From Stenotrophomonas maltophilia (GTDB lineage Bacteria > Pseudomonadota > Gammaproteobacteria > Xanthomonadales > Xanthomonadaceae), in contig NZ_CP106759.1 of NCBI RefSeq assembly GCF_025642255.1, positions 585,501 to 649,500 on the forward strand: a DNA stretch of 64,000 nucleotides, written 5' to 3'. The notes beneath the pieces are model-generated. The model searched no databases and was not told where the DNA came from. It saw only the letters and a program-made list of their open reading frames with translations. A program made the translations under genes and the position numbers. Shown one piece after another: positions 8,291 through 16,431 of this stretch. The stretch's first letter is position 1. The number at the start of each line of letters is the position of its first letter.

Positions 8291-9315
8291 TTCTTTCCCG
8301 TGGCCGCAAGGCGCTGGCCGCACTGGCCGTGCTCACGGGCGCCCTCGTGGCGGCGCCTGCGTTTGCCAGTTGCTACATCACCCAGTCCGGGTTCCAACCC
8401 CAAGACGTGACCATGGACATGGGCCAGATCGTGATTCTTCCCAGCACCCCGGTCGGCGGCGTGATCAAGGAACTCATTGTCAACATCAATCAACGCAACA
8501 GCGTCGCTTACTGCGATAGCCGGGGCGGCAACGCCAGCGGTCGCTTCGTCAATGCGGCACAGCAGACGCCGGTACCAGGATTCAGCAACGTATACGCAAC
8601 CGACGTGGCAGGTGTTGGCATTCGCGTCTATCGCGATTCCGGTGATATCCAGACCTACTATCCTCACACGCTGATCCTGCGAAGCAATACCAACCTCTCG
8701 TTGAGCGGAGGCCGCTTCCGTGTCGAACTGATCAAGACAGCAGCTCAGACAGGATCGGGCGTTATCGCGCCGAATGGACGTTTCACCACCTATTACTACG
8801 ATGGCGACAGTGCCAGCCGGCCGGTGCTGACCTCCACCTTCAAGGGATCGGGCACGACCGTGGTCAGCCCGACCTGCGAGGTGGACGCCGGCAGCCGCAA
8901 CATCGCGGTGGACTTCGGCAGTGTCCCCAACACCTCGTTCACCGGCGTCGGTTCGCGCGCGGTCAACCGTGACTTCGACATCCGCCTGAACTGCCAGGGC
9001 AGCAATGTTGCTGCCTACCAGAGCAAGATCGGCATCCGCCTGGATGCCGACCAGGACAGCTCCAACATGCCGGGCGTGCTGAAGCTCAGCGCGGCTGCCA
9101 ACAGCGCGACCCGCATCGGCATCCAGATGGTCCAGCGCGATGGCACCACCGAGCGCGAAGTGCGCTTCGGCCAGGCGATCAATGTCGGCACCACCATACC
9201 GGGTACCAGCACCATGACCCTGCCGCTGCGCGCCCGCTATGTACAGACCCAGGCCGGTACCGTCGGTGCCGGTGTCGCGAACGGACAGGCGACTTTCACC
9301 ATCCAGTACGAGTAA
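8281..9315 (+). CDS. Two-domain fimbrial tip adhesin
   Basis: A 344-residue exported protein ending the fimbrial operon. A signal peptide ending APAFAS is followed by an N-terminal receptor-binding-type domain (about residues 35-200) that I do not recognise. A C-terminal pilin domain starts near TVVSPTCEVDAGSRNIAVDFG and closes with the FTIQYE strand. This two-domain layout is that of FimH-type tip adhesins. The N-terminal domain has visibly lower GC than its neighbours (three 60-base rows counted by hand gave 47-55%). Two in-frame ATGs lie at 8281 and 8287; the first is chosen, though the second gives almost the same signal peptide. Confidence 0.85.
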   Translation: MPMILSRGRKALAALAVLTGALVAAPAFASCYITQSGFQPQDVTMDMGQIVILPSTPVGGVIKELIVNINQRNSVAYCDSRGGNASGRFVNAAQQTPVPGFSNVYATDVAGVGIRVYRDSGDIQTYYPHTLILRSNTNLSLSGGRFRVELIKTAAQTGSGVIAPNGRFTTYYYDGDSASRPVLTSTFKGSGTTVVSPTCEVDAGSRNIAVDFGSVPNTSFTGVGSRAVNRDFDIRLNCQGSNVAAYQSKIGIRLDADQDSSNMPGVLKLSAAANSATRIGIQMVQRDGTTEREVRFGQAINVGTTIPGTSTMTLPLRARYVQTQAGTVGAGVANGQATFTIQYE

Positions 9316-9349
9316 CGGCCAACGGCCGTTCCACCGCTGCGTTGCACCC

Positions 9350-9378
9350 CAACGTTGCCTGTTCCGCAGGCGACGTTG
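9350..9378 (+). terminator. 12-bp hairpin after the fimbrial operon
   Basis: CAACGTTGCCTG (9350-9361) pairs with CAGGCGACGTTG (9367-9378) with one G-U pair and a five-base loop, 35 bases after the adhesin stop. A smaller stem (ACGGCC/GGCCGT) sits at 9315-9329. The tract after the large stem is not T-rich, so termination may be Rho-assisted. Confidence 0.5.
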
Positions 9379-9439
9379 ACTGCGTCTTGATCCCGGAAAT
9401 ACCAAGATCGGAGCTGCCATGAACGTATCGCAGCACTAG

Positions 9440-9455
9440 TGTGATGCGCGTCATG
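9440..9455. promoter_or_regulatory. CRP/Clp-like site upstream of bcsE
   Basis: TGTGA-N6-TCATG, with the core TGATGCGCGTCA at 9442-9453, matches the left half of the CRP/Clp consensus and three of five bases of the right half. It lies 76 bases before bcsE and is almost identical to the palindrome at 3925-3936 in front of the fimbrial operon. Confidence 0.5.
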
Positions 9456-9530
9456 AAATTCGAGTCGCCCAACACAGCACCTCCGCTGCCGCAGCGTCGG
9501 CTCGGCTGAGGTCCGCTGAAAGGACCCGGC

Positions 9531-11069
9531 ATGACAGCGCCCCATCTTGCCATCGCCGGTTTGCCGCCCGAGTTCGTCGAGATGCACGGCGGTGGGCTGT
9601 ACTGGGTCGTCGCGGCCGGAAGCGCGCCGGCCGACCTGGTCGGCGCAGGTGTGCTGGGTTCGGCCAGCGACGTGCAGGACGCCGTGCTGGCGACGCTGGG
9701 GCGCGGCGCCGATGCGATGCTGGCCGAGCTGCCGCCGGGGGAGGGGCCGGCGCGGTTGCGTCTGTTCCGTTCCTCGGCCGCTGCCATGCAGCGGACCCTG
9801 CGCGGTCTGGCGGTTGATCTTCCCCGCGCGGCCACCGCCGCGACCCGCCTGTGCATGGTGCAGTTTCCGCTGGCGGCGCTGGAAGGCTGGAGCGATGCCC
9901 GGCTGGCGGCATGGAACCGGCAGCTGCAAGCCTGGGCGGAGCAGGCCGGCACGGTGCTGCTGCTGCTTTGCCACGGTGAAGTGGCCACCCTGGCGCCGCG
10001 CCTGCTGGCCTTGAACCGGACCTGTTCCGGCGTCGCCCAGCTGCATCCGCACCGCGGTGCGCTGCAGCTGCTGCTGCATTACTGGGCCAACGCCCATGGT
10101 GTGGTGGCCCGCCGTGCCTTCGCGATCGAAGCGGCAGAAGGCGGGTTGCGCCGCGTGCCAGAAGAGGCGGACAGCGTGCTCTCTGCGGTCGAGGCCAGCG
10201 GCGGCGATCGTGATCTGTACCTGGCCGAGGCCGACGTGCTGGAAGGCGCTCCGCCGCTGTCGCCCGCCTGGCGGCTCCACGATGGCTGGGCGGACCTGCT
10301 GCCTTCGGCGCTGCAGGCGCGCGAGGCCACCGTGGTGCTGGCGATCCGCAGCAACGACCAGGTGGACACACTGGCACGCCTGCTGCATCGGCTGCGCCGC
10401 GAGCGCGGCGACCTGCTGAAGCTGGTGGTGCGCGAGGTGCAACCGTGCCTGCGCTACGCCGACGAGCGCCTGCTGCTGCAGTGCGGCGGCAACATGGTGG
10501 TGCCGGCGGCGACTCCGCTGCCGCGGCTACTGACGCTGCTGGAGACGGTGCAGCGGCAGCGTTGGCAGGGGCAGCTGGCGGCCGACCCCGAACCGTTGAT
10601 CCGTGCCCACCGGCCACCGGAAGTGAATGGAATCGTGGCGGCCGACCGCTTCCGGCAGATCGTCGGCGAACGCATCGATCAGGACGGCAGCGCGGTGGAA
10701 AGCGCCGTGCTGGCGCTGCAGCCGGTGGCCGGGCTGCGCGCGGAACAGACCCTGCAGCAGTTGAACATCCGCAGGCAGGGGGATGTGGCCTGCGTGTACC
10801 GCGGCCAGGTCCGCCTGTTCCTGTTCGGCTGCCGCCGCGATGCGGTCGAACAGGCGCTCTCCAACCTGTACCGGCTGCCCTGGCGCGAGCTGTTCGATGG
10901 CTACCAGCGCCTGGCCGAGTACGACATCGCAGCGATGAATGCCCGCGGCAGCGACTCCGAATCCGAGACGCTGCCCGCCCCTGCCGTTCCGTTGCCGCAA
11001 CCCGCGGCCCCGGTCAACGAGGTCGCATTCAACGCCCCCATCCCGTTCCGGTTGGGAGATTCCGCATGA
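9531..11069 (+). CDS. bcsE: Cellulose biosynthesis protein BcsE, c-di-GMP-binding
   Basis: BcsE (512 residues) is a cytoplasmic c-di-GMP receptor needed for maximal cellulose output in E-type bcs systems. The C-terminal GIL domain is recognisable: QLNIRRQGDVACVYRG carries RQGD at residues 415-418, the RxGD motif that binds c-di-GMP in E. coli BcsE at the same numbering. The N-terminal two thirds (a degenerate receiver/NTPase-like region) contain LLLLCHGEVATL and AVEASGGDRDLYLAEADVL. GAAAGGA at 9518-9524 gives a good ribosome site. The end overlaps bcsF by four bases. In E. coli bcsEFG is a separate divergent operon; here it heads one nine-gene unit. Confidence 0.93.
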   Translation: MTAPHLAIAGLPPEFVEMHGGGLYWVVAAGSAPADLVGAGVLGSASDVQDAVLATLGRGADAMLAELPPGEGPARLRLFRSSAAAMQRTLRGLAVDLPRAATAATRLCMVQFPLAALEGWSDARLAAWNRQLQAWAEQAGTVLLLLCHGEVATLAPRLLALNRTCSGVAQLHPHRGALQLLLHYWANAHGVVARRAFAIEAAEGGLRRVPEEADSVLSAVEASGGDRDLYLAEADVLEGAPPLSPAWRLHDGWADLLPSALQAREATVVLAIRSNDQVDTLARLLHRLRRERGDLLKLVVREVQPCLRYADERLLLQCGGNMVVPAATPLPRLLTLLETVQRQRWQGQLAADPEPLIRAHRPPEVNGIVAADRFRQIVGERIDQDGSAVESAVLALQPVAGLRAEQTLQQLNIRRQGDVACVYRGQVRLFLFGCRRDAVEQALSNLYRLPWRELFDGYQRLAEYDIAAMNARGSDSESETLPAPAVPLPQPAAPVNEVAFNAPIPFRLGDSA

Positions 11070-11245
11070 CCACCGACCAGCAGCTGTGGACGCTGATCGC
11101 GGCCTGTGCGCTGGTGATGATTCCGTTCGGCGTGATGCTGGGCGCGCTGTGGCGCGCGATGCGTCGCCGCGCAGCGTCCTGGCTGCCCCCACGGCACCTG
11201 CGGCGGGCGGGCGTGCGGGTGCGCGATGCGCGGAGGCCGCAATGA
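11066..11245 (+). CDS. bcsF: Small membrane protein BcsF
   Basis: A 59-residue protein with one N-terminal membrane helix (LWTLIAACALVMIPFGVMLGALW) followed by a basic tail rich in Arg. Size, topology and position between bcsE and bcsG identify it as BcsF, the inner-membrane anchor that recruits BcsE to the cellulose synthase and works with BcsG. Sequence conservation in this family is low, so the call leans on context. Start and stop both sit in ATGA overlaps with the neighbouring genes. Confidence 0.85.
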   Translation: MTTDQQLWTLIAACALVMIPFGVMLGALWRAMRRRAASWLPPRHLRRAGVRVRDARRPQ

Positions 11246-12879
11246 GCGCACAGCTGACGCCCGCATCGCGGTTCGTGTGGTCGGACCTGCGCGGCTGGAA
11301 CCTGTATTTCCTGTCCAAGGTGGTGCTGGCCTGGATGGGCGCGCTGGACCTGAAGATCCTGCCCAACCTGTTGTTCCTGGCCGCCCTGCTGGTGCCACTG
11401 CCGTGGCGATGGGCACGCATCACACGCACGGTCGTCGCCGTGCCGGTGGCCGTGGTGCTCTACTACCAGGACACCTGGTGGCCGCCCTTCCAGCGTCTTC
11501 TCGCACAGCCGGGCGTGCTCGATTTCTCCGCCGACTACTGGCTGGAGCTGGCGCAGCGCTTCATCAACTGGCAGATGGTCGCGGTGCTGGTGCTGCTGGT
11601 GGTTGCCTACCTGCTGCTGAAACCGTGGCTGCGCATCACGACGCTGAGCGTGCTGGGCATGCTGGGCATGGCGGTGGTGGCACTGCCATTGCCGGCGGGC
11701 CTGAACTGGGGAACGTCGCAGGCCACCGCAGCGACCGGCGGTGCTGACGCCGCTGCCGGCGCTGCCGGTGCACTTGCGCCGGCCAGCAACGAGACACTCA
11801 ATGCCTGGCTGGCGGCCTTCTACCAGCAGCAGTCGGGCCTGAAGACGGTGTTCCCGGCGCCGGCCAGCGCTGCGCCGTTCGACGTCATCATCCTCAACAT
11901 CTGTTCGCTGGCATGGAGTGATCTGGACGAAGTCGGCATGCGCCAGAACACGCTGCTGGACCACATGGACCTGATCTTCGACGATTTCAACTCGGCCACC
12001 GCCTACAGCGGACCGGCGGCGATCCGCCTGCTGCGCGCCAGCTGCGGACAGACCTCGCACACCGCATTGTTCGACCCGGTGCCAGCCGAATGCCAGTTGT
12101 TCTCCAACCTGCAGCGCCTGGGTTTCCAGAGCGAGCTGGCGATGAACCACGATGGGCACTTCGACAACTTCATCGGCGAACTGAGCCAGTACGGTGGGTT
12201 GCAGGCACGGCCGATGGACATCAGCGCGTTTCCCCGGGCGCTGGTCGCGTTCGACAAGTCGCCGCTGCGCCGCGATGGTGACGTGCTGAACGCCTGGTGG
12301 AAGCAGCGCCAGGCCGAACAGGCGCAGCAGGTCGCGCTGTTCTACAACACGATCTCCCTGCACGACGGCAACCGCATCGTCGGCGCCGACGGTCGTGCCA
12401 ACGCGGCTGACTACAAGGCCCGCGCGCAGATGGTGCTGGGTGACATGGCAGGCTTCGTCGAAGCGGTGGAGCGCAGTGGCCGTCGCGCCATGATCGTCGT
12501 GGTGCCCGAGCATGGCGCGGCGCTGCATGGCGACCGCATGCAGATTCCCGGCATGCGGGAGATTCCCAGCCCCTCGATCACCCATGTGCCGGTCGGCGTC
12601 AAGCTGGTCGGGATGGGCACGCCGGCCAGCGGAGGGCCGCGTCATGTGCCCGAACCCAGCAGCTATCTGGCCCTCTCCGAACTGGTGTCGCGGGTGTATG
12701 CGCTGAACGCGCAGTCGCCGTCGGGAGCGCGCGACTGGGACAGCCTGCTGCAGGGGCTGCCACGTACGCCCTCGGTGTCGGAGAACGAAGGCGCCAAGGT
12801 CATCGATTACGGTGGCAAGCCCTGGCTGCAGCTGCAGGGCAGCCAGGCCTGGAACCCGTACCCGGAGGACAAACGCTGA
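11242..12879 (+). CDS. bcsG: Cellulose phosphoethanolamine transferase BcsG
   Basis: BcsG (545 residues) transfers phosphoethanolamine from phosphatidylethanolamine to nascent cellulose at the periplasmic face. The N-terminal 155 residues hold four or five membrane helices. An alkaline-phosphatase-like catalytic domain follows from about residue 210. Candidate catalytic residues line up with E. coli BcsG: Cys221 in ILNICSLAW, Ser256 in YSGPAAIR (35 residues later, the same spacing as Cys243-Ser278) and Glu423-His424 in PEHGAAL. The bacterium is therefore predicted to make pEtN-cellulose. It overlaps bcsF by four bases and touches bcsR (TGATG). Confidence 0.95.
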   Translation: MSAQLTPASRFVWSDLRGWNLYFLSKVVLAWMGALDLKILPNLLFLAALLVPLPWRWARITRTVVAVPVAVVLYYQDTWWPPFQRLLAQPGVLDFSADYWLELAQRFINWQMVAVLVLLVVAYLLLKPWLRITTLSVLGMLGMAVVALPLPAGLNWGTSQATAATGGADAAAGAAGALAPASNETLNAWLAAFYQQQSGLKTVFPAPASAAPFDVIILNICSLAWSDLDEVGMRQNTLLDHMDLIFDDFNSATAYSGPAAIRLLRASCGQTSHTALFDPVPAECQLFSNLQRLGFQSELAMNHDGHFDNFIGELSQYGGLQARPMDISAFPRALVAFDKSPLRRDGDVLNAWWKQRQAEQAQQVALFYNTISLHDGNRIVGADGRANAADYKARAQMVLGDMAGFVEAVERSGRRAMIVVVPEHGAALHGDRMQIPGMREIPSPSITHVPVGVKLVGMGTPASGGPRHVPEPSSYLALSELVSRVYALNAQSPSGARDWDSLLQGLPRTPSVSENEGAKVIDYGGKPWLQLQGSQAWNPYPEDKR

Positions 12880-13055
12880 TGGCCGACATCTTGGCCGTTG
12901 CCAGCACGCTTTCGGTGGAGGAGGACGACATCGATCTGCTGCGTCGCAGCCTGGGCATGCCCGGGTTGCCCTACGTGGACTTCTCGGCGCAGAACGAACG
13001 TGCCCGGGCACTGGCACGCTGGCCGTTGCTGGCCGAGCTGGAGCGGCAGCCATGA
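12879..13055 (+). CDS. bcsR: Cellulose biosynthesis regulator BcsR
   Basis: A 58-residue protein. Its second half, MPGLPYVDFSAQNERARALA followed by RWPLLAELERQP, closely follows the C-terminus of E. coli BcsR/YhjR (a D-Y-x-D-x-S-x-x-x-x pattern, then RWPLLAE). In E. coli BcsR forms a complex with BcsQ that stabilises the synthase and binds BcsE. It starts with an ATG overlapping the bcsG stop by one base and ends in an ATGA overlap with bcsQ. Confidence 0.9.
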   Translation: MADILAVASTLSVEEDDIDLLRRSLGMPGLPYVDFSAQNERARALARWPLLAELERQP

Positions 13056-13807
13056 GCGTACTGTTGTCCCTGCAGGGCGTGCACGGCGGCACAGGCGTCA
13101 CCACGGTGCTGGCCGCGTTGGGACAGGCGCTGCATGCGCAGGGCCAGCGCGTGCTGCTGGTCGAGTGCAGTCCGGATCAGATGCTGGGCCTGCATGTCGG
13201 GTTGGCCGCACGGGAGGCTGATGGCTGGGCGCGGGCAATGCTGGACGGCCGCGACTGGCGAGATGCGGCCTTCGCCTGCGCGCCGGGCCTGGCGGTGCTG
13301 CCGTACGGCCGTGTCAGCGCGGCCGAAGCCCTGCAGATCGAGCAGGCGCTGAGTCTGGCACCCGACACCTGGAATGATCGCGTGCCAGTGCTGTCGGCGC
13401 AGTTCGACTGGCTGCTGTTCGACCTGCCGCAGCGGCTGCCGGCACACGCGGCGGCGGTCAACCGATATGCGCGCTGTACGCTGCCGTTGCGCTTGGCGTG
13501 CGTCGATCCGGCAAGCCACGTCTTCCTGCAGCGGCAGCACGACGATCCGCGCCGTCTGCTGGCCAACCGGTATGACCCGGCGGTTCCGGTGCAGCGCGAT
13601 CTGATGCAGCTGTGGCTGCATGCGCACGCGTCGATGCTGGTGCCTCAGCCTCTGCATGAAGATGCGCGGGTGCCGGCCGCGTTGGCCAGCAAGCAGCCGC
13701 TGGGGCAGCATGCGGCCGATGCGCTGGCGGCTGCCGACGTCGCCGGCCTGGCATTGTGGTGCCTGGCCGAGGCGGCGCGGCGGCAGGATCGGGAGAGCGG
13801 GCGATGA
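13052..13807 (+). CDS. bcsQ: Cellulose synthase assembly ATPase BcsQ (MinD/ParA family)
   Basis: BcsQ (251 residues) is a SIMIBI-class ATPase of the MinD/ParA family that localises and activates the cellulose synthase at the inner membrane. The start MSVLLSLQGVHGGTGVTTVL is the deviant P-loop; like E. coli BcsQ (RGGVGTTT) it lacks the usual lysine at the end of the loop. VLLVECSPDQMLGLHVG is the switch I/A' region and WLLFDLPQRLP the Walker B-like strand. It overlaps bcsR and bcsA by four bases each. Confidence 0.93.
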   Translation: MSVLLSLQGVHGGTGVTTVLAALGQALHAQGQRVLLVECSPDQMLGLHVGLAAREADGWARAMLDGRDWRDAAFACAPGLAVLPYGRVSAAEALQIEQALSLAPDTWNDRVPVLSAQFDWLLFDLPQRLPAHAAAVNRYARCTLPLRLACVDPASHVFLQRQHDDPRRLLANRYDPAVPVQRDLMQLWLHAHASMLVPQPLHEDARVPAALASKQPLGQHAADALAAADVAGLALWCLAEAARRQDRESGR

Positions 13808-16431
13808 AGGGCGCACGCATCCACTATCTGCACTGGAACCGGCTGCGTGAGCGCGTGTACGCCGCATGGCCACTGTGCGCGCTGCTGTGGTCGCTGCAGG
13901 CGCTGGGCTGGGCGCTGTTGAGGCTGGAAGGACCTGCGTGGCAGGCGCTGGCGCCGCGGCTGCGGCGTGCGTTCCCGCAGTTGCAGGGTGATCGCCGCTG
14001 GCGCCCCGGAGATCCACTGCGGCTGCTGATCCAGGCCGCATGGCTGTCGCTGGTGCGGCTGGTTCCGCATACCTCGCTGCGCCGCCAGCGCCTGGCCCAG
14101 GCCCGGCGCCAGCGCATCGCCGAGCTGCGCGGAGCGGCAGGACGCGGTCGCCTGCGCTACCTGCGGGCGATGCGTGATGCACCTGCCGATGTCGGCAACA
14201 GTCGCCTCGCGGCGTGGCTCGCACAGCGCCTGGAGCACCTGCCACCGCGCGCGCGGCACGCGCTGACCGCCATCACCGGCCTGGCTACGCTGGCTCTGGC
14301 CGCGCTGTGCATTACCCAGCCCTTCAGCTACCTGGCGCAGTTCGTGTTCGTGCTGCTGCTATGGGTCATCGCGCTGCTGGTACGGCGCATGCCCGGCCGC
14401 TATGCGACGCTGGTACTGGTGGTGCTGTCGATCACCGTGTCCTGCCGCTATCTCTGGTGGCGCTATACCGCCACCCTGAACTGGAGCAGCACCTTCGACC
14501 TGGTCTGCGGCCTGGTGCTGCTGGTGGCCGAGACGTATTCCTGGCTGGTGCTGATGCTGGGCTACGTACAGGTTGCCTGGCCGCTGCGGCGGCGTCCGGC
14601 ACCCTTGCCGGCCGACATCCGGCAGTGGCCCACGGTGGATGTGCTGATTCCCACCTACAACGAAGACCTGTCACTGGTGCGGCATACCGTCCATGCCGCC
14701 ATGGGGCTGGACTGGCCGGCCGACAGACTGCGCATCCACCTGCTCGATGACGGCAAGCGCGAGGCGTTCCGTGCCTTCGCCGAGCAGACCGGCGTCAACT
14801 ACATCACCCGCAGCGACAACCGGCACGCCAAGGCCGGCAACCTCAACCACGCCCTGACCCTGATCGACGGTGAGCTGGTGGCGATCTTCGACAGCGATCA
14901 CCTCCCGGTGCGCTCGTTCCTGCAGATCACCTGTGGTTGGTTCCTGCGCGATCCGAAGCTGGCACTGGTGCAGACCCCGCACCATTTCTTCTCGGCCGAT
15001 CCCTTCGAGCGCAACCTGCAGGTGTTCCGCAGTGATCCCAACGAGGGCGAGCTGTTCTACGGGCTGGTGCAGGACGGCAACGACCTGTGGAATGCCGCGT
15101 TCTTCTGTGGTTCCTGCGCGGTGCTGCGGCGTGAGGCCATCGATGCCATCGGCGGCTTCGCCACCGAGACCGTCACCGAGGATGCGCATACCGCCCTGCG
15201 CCTGCATCGCCAGGGCTGGAACTCGGCCTACCTTCGCATTCCGCAGGCGGCCGGCCTGGCCACCGACAGCCTGGGCGCGCATGTCAACCAGCGCATCCGC
15301 TGGGCGCGCGGCATGGTGCAGATCTTCCGCATCGACAATCCGCTGCTTGGCAAGGGCCTGAGCCTGTTCCAGCGCTTCTGCTACGCCAACGCGATGCTGC
15401 ACTTTCTCGCGGGCATCCCGCGGCTGGTGTTCCTCACCGCGCCGCTGGCCTTCCTCCTGCTGCATGTCTACATCATCTACGCCCCCGCGCTGGCGATCCT
15501 GCTGTTTGTCGTTCCACACATGGCCCACGCCAGCCTGACCAACGCGCGCATCCAGGGCCGGTACCGCCGCCCGTTCTGGGGTGAGGTCTATGAAACCGTG
15601 CTGGCCTGGTACATCGCGCGGCCGACCACCGTGGCCCTGTTCAGTCCCGGCCGCGGCAAGTTCAATGTCACCGACAAGGGAGGCACGCAGGCGGGTGACC
15701 GCTTCGACTGGCGGGTGGCGCGCCCCTACCTGGTACTGGCGCTGCTGAACGTGCTGGGGCTGTGCTTCGCCGTGTGGCGTTTCATCGAGGGGCCTGCCGA
15801 TGAGCGCGGCACGGTGGTCGTGAGTTCGTTGTGGGTGCTGTACAACCTGCTGATCATCGGCGGCGCGCTGGCGGTGGCGGCGGAGGTACAGCAGGTGCGG
15901 CGCACCCACCGGGTCACCACGCGCCTGCCGATGGCGCTGCAGATACCCGATGGGCGTCGACTGCGGGGCGTGCTGCAGGACTATTCCAACGATGGCGTCG
16001 GCCTGGAGTTGGGACTGGATCCGCAACTGGCCGAAGGCACGCGCGTACACCTGCTGCTCGGGCGTGGCCGGCGCGAGTTCGCCTTCCCGGCGCGGGTACA
16101 GCGCAGCGTCGGCCATCGCCTCGGCCTGCTGCTGCAGTTCGACAACGAGCGCCAGCGCGTGGAGTTCGCGCAATGCACATTCGCCCGCGCCGATGCGTGG
16201 CTGGACTGGCATGCCGGTTACCAGCCCAAGAGCCTGCCACGCAGCCTGTGGAGCGTGCTGGTGCTGGGCTGGAAAGGCTATCGGCGGATGGGCGACTTCA
16301 CGCCGTTCGATCTCGACCGCCCCGTGCACTGGAGCGGTCGCCTGCTGCGCTGGCTGGCCAGTTTCGCACCACAACGTCCGCTTCCCTCCCACCCGGCTGA
16401 CCCAGCCGCTGACCCAGGGCTTCGTCCATGA
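13804..16431 (+). CDS. bcsA: Cellulose synthase catalytic subunit BcsA
   Basis: BcsA (875 residues) polymerises UDP-glucose into beta-1,4-glucan and extrudes it through its own membrane channel. Membrane helices flank a family 2 catalytic domain with the full motif set: Asp315-Asp316 (LLDDGKRE), Asp363-x-Asp365 (FDSDH), Asp460 of TED as the general base, and Gln496-x-x-Arg-Trp500 (QRIRW). The C-terminal PilZ domain has RxxxR (Arg699 to Arg703) and the DYSNDG loop (726-731), so c-di-GMP activation should be intact. The first 140 residues are an Arg-rich cytoplasmic extension common in proteobacterial BcsA. The start at ATG 13804 overlaps the bcsQ stop. Confidence 0.98.
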   Translation: MKGARIHYLHWNRLRERVYAAWPLCALLWSLQALGWALLRLEGPAWQALAPRLRRAFPQLQGDRRWRPGDPLRLLIQAAWLSLVRLVPHTSLRRQRLAQARRQRIAELRGAAGRGRLRYLRAMRDAPADVGNSRLAAWLAQRLEHLPPRARHALTAITGLATLALAALCITQPFSYLAQFVFVLLLWVIALLVRRMPGRYATLVLVVLSITVSCRYLWWRYTATLNWSSTFDLVCGLVLLVAETYSWLVLMLGYVQVAWPLRRRPAPLPADIRQWPTVDVLIPTYNEDLSLVRHTVHAAMGLDWPADRLRIHLLDDGKREAFRAFAEQTGVNYITRSDNRHAKAGNLNHALTLIDGELVAIFDSDHLPVRSFLQITCGWFLRDPKLALVQTPHHFFSADPFERNLQVFRSDPNEGELFYGLVQDGNDLWNAAFFCGSCAVLRREAIDAIGGFATETVTEDAHTALRLHRQGWNSAYLRIPQAAGLATDSLGAHVNQRIRWARGMVQIFRIDNPLLGKGLSLFQRFCYANAMLHFLAGIPRLVFLTAPLAFLLLHVYIIYAPALAILLFVVPHMAHASLTNARIQGRYRRPFWGEVYETVLAWYIARPTTVALFSPGRGKFNVTDKGGTQAGDRFDWRVARPYLVLALLNVLGLCFAVWRFIEGPADERGTVVVSSLWVLYNLLIIGGALAVAAEVQQVRRTHRVTTRLPMALQIPDGRRLRGVLQDYSNDGVGLELGLDPQLAEGTRVHLLLGRGRREFAFPARVQRSVGHRLGLLLQFDNERQRVEFAQCTFARADAWLDWHAGYQPKSLPRSLWSVLVLGWKGYRRMGDFTPFDLDRPVHWSGRLLRWLASFAPQRPLPSHPADPAADPGLRP

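Noticed and set aside
9419..9439. Six-codon frame MNVSQH before bcsE
   Set aside because: Too short, no ribosome site, and it lies at the edge of the Clp-like site; chance is the simplest explanation.
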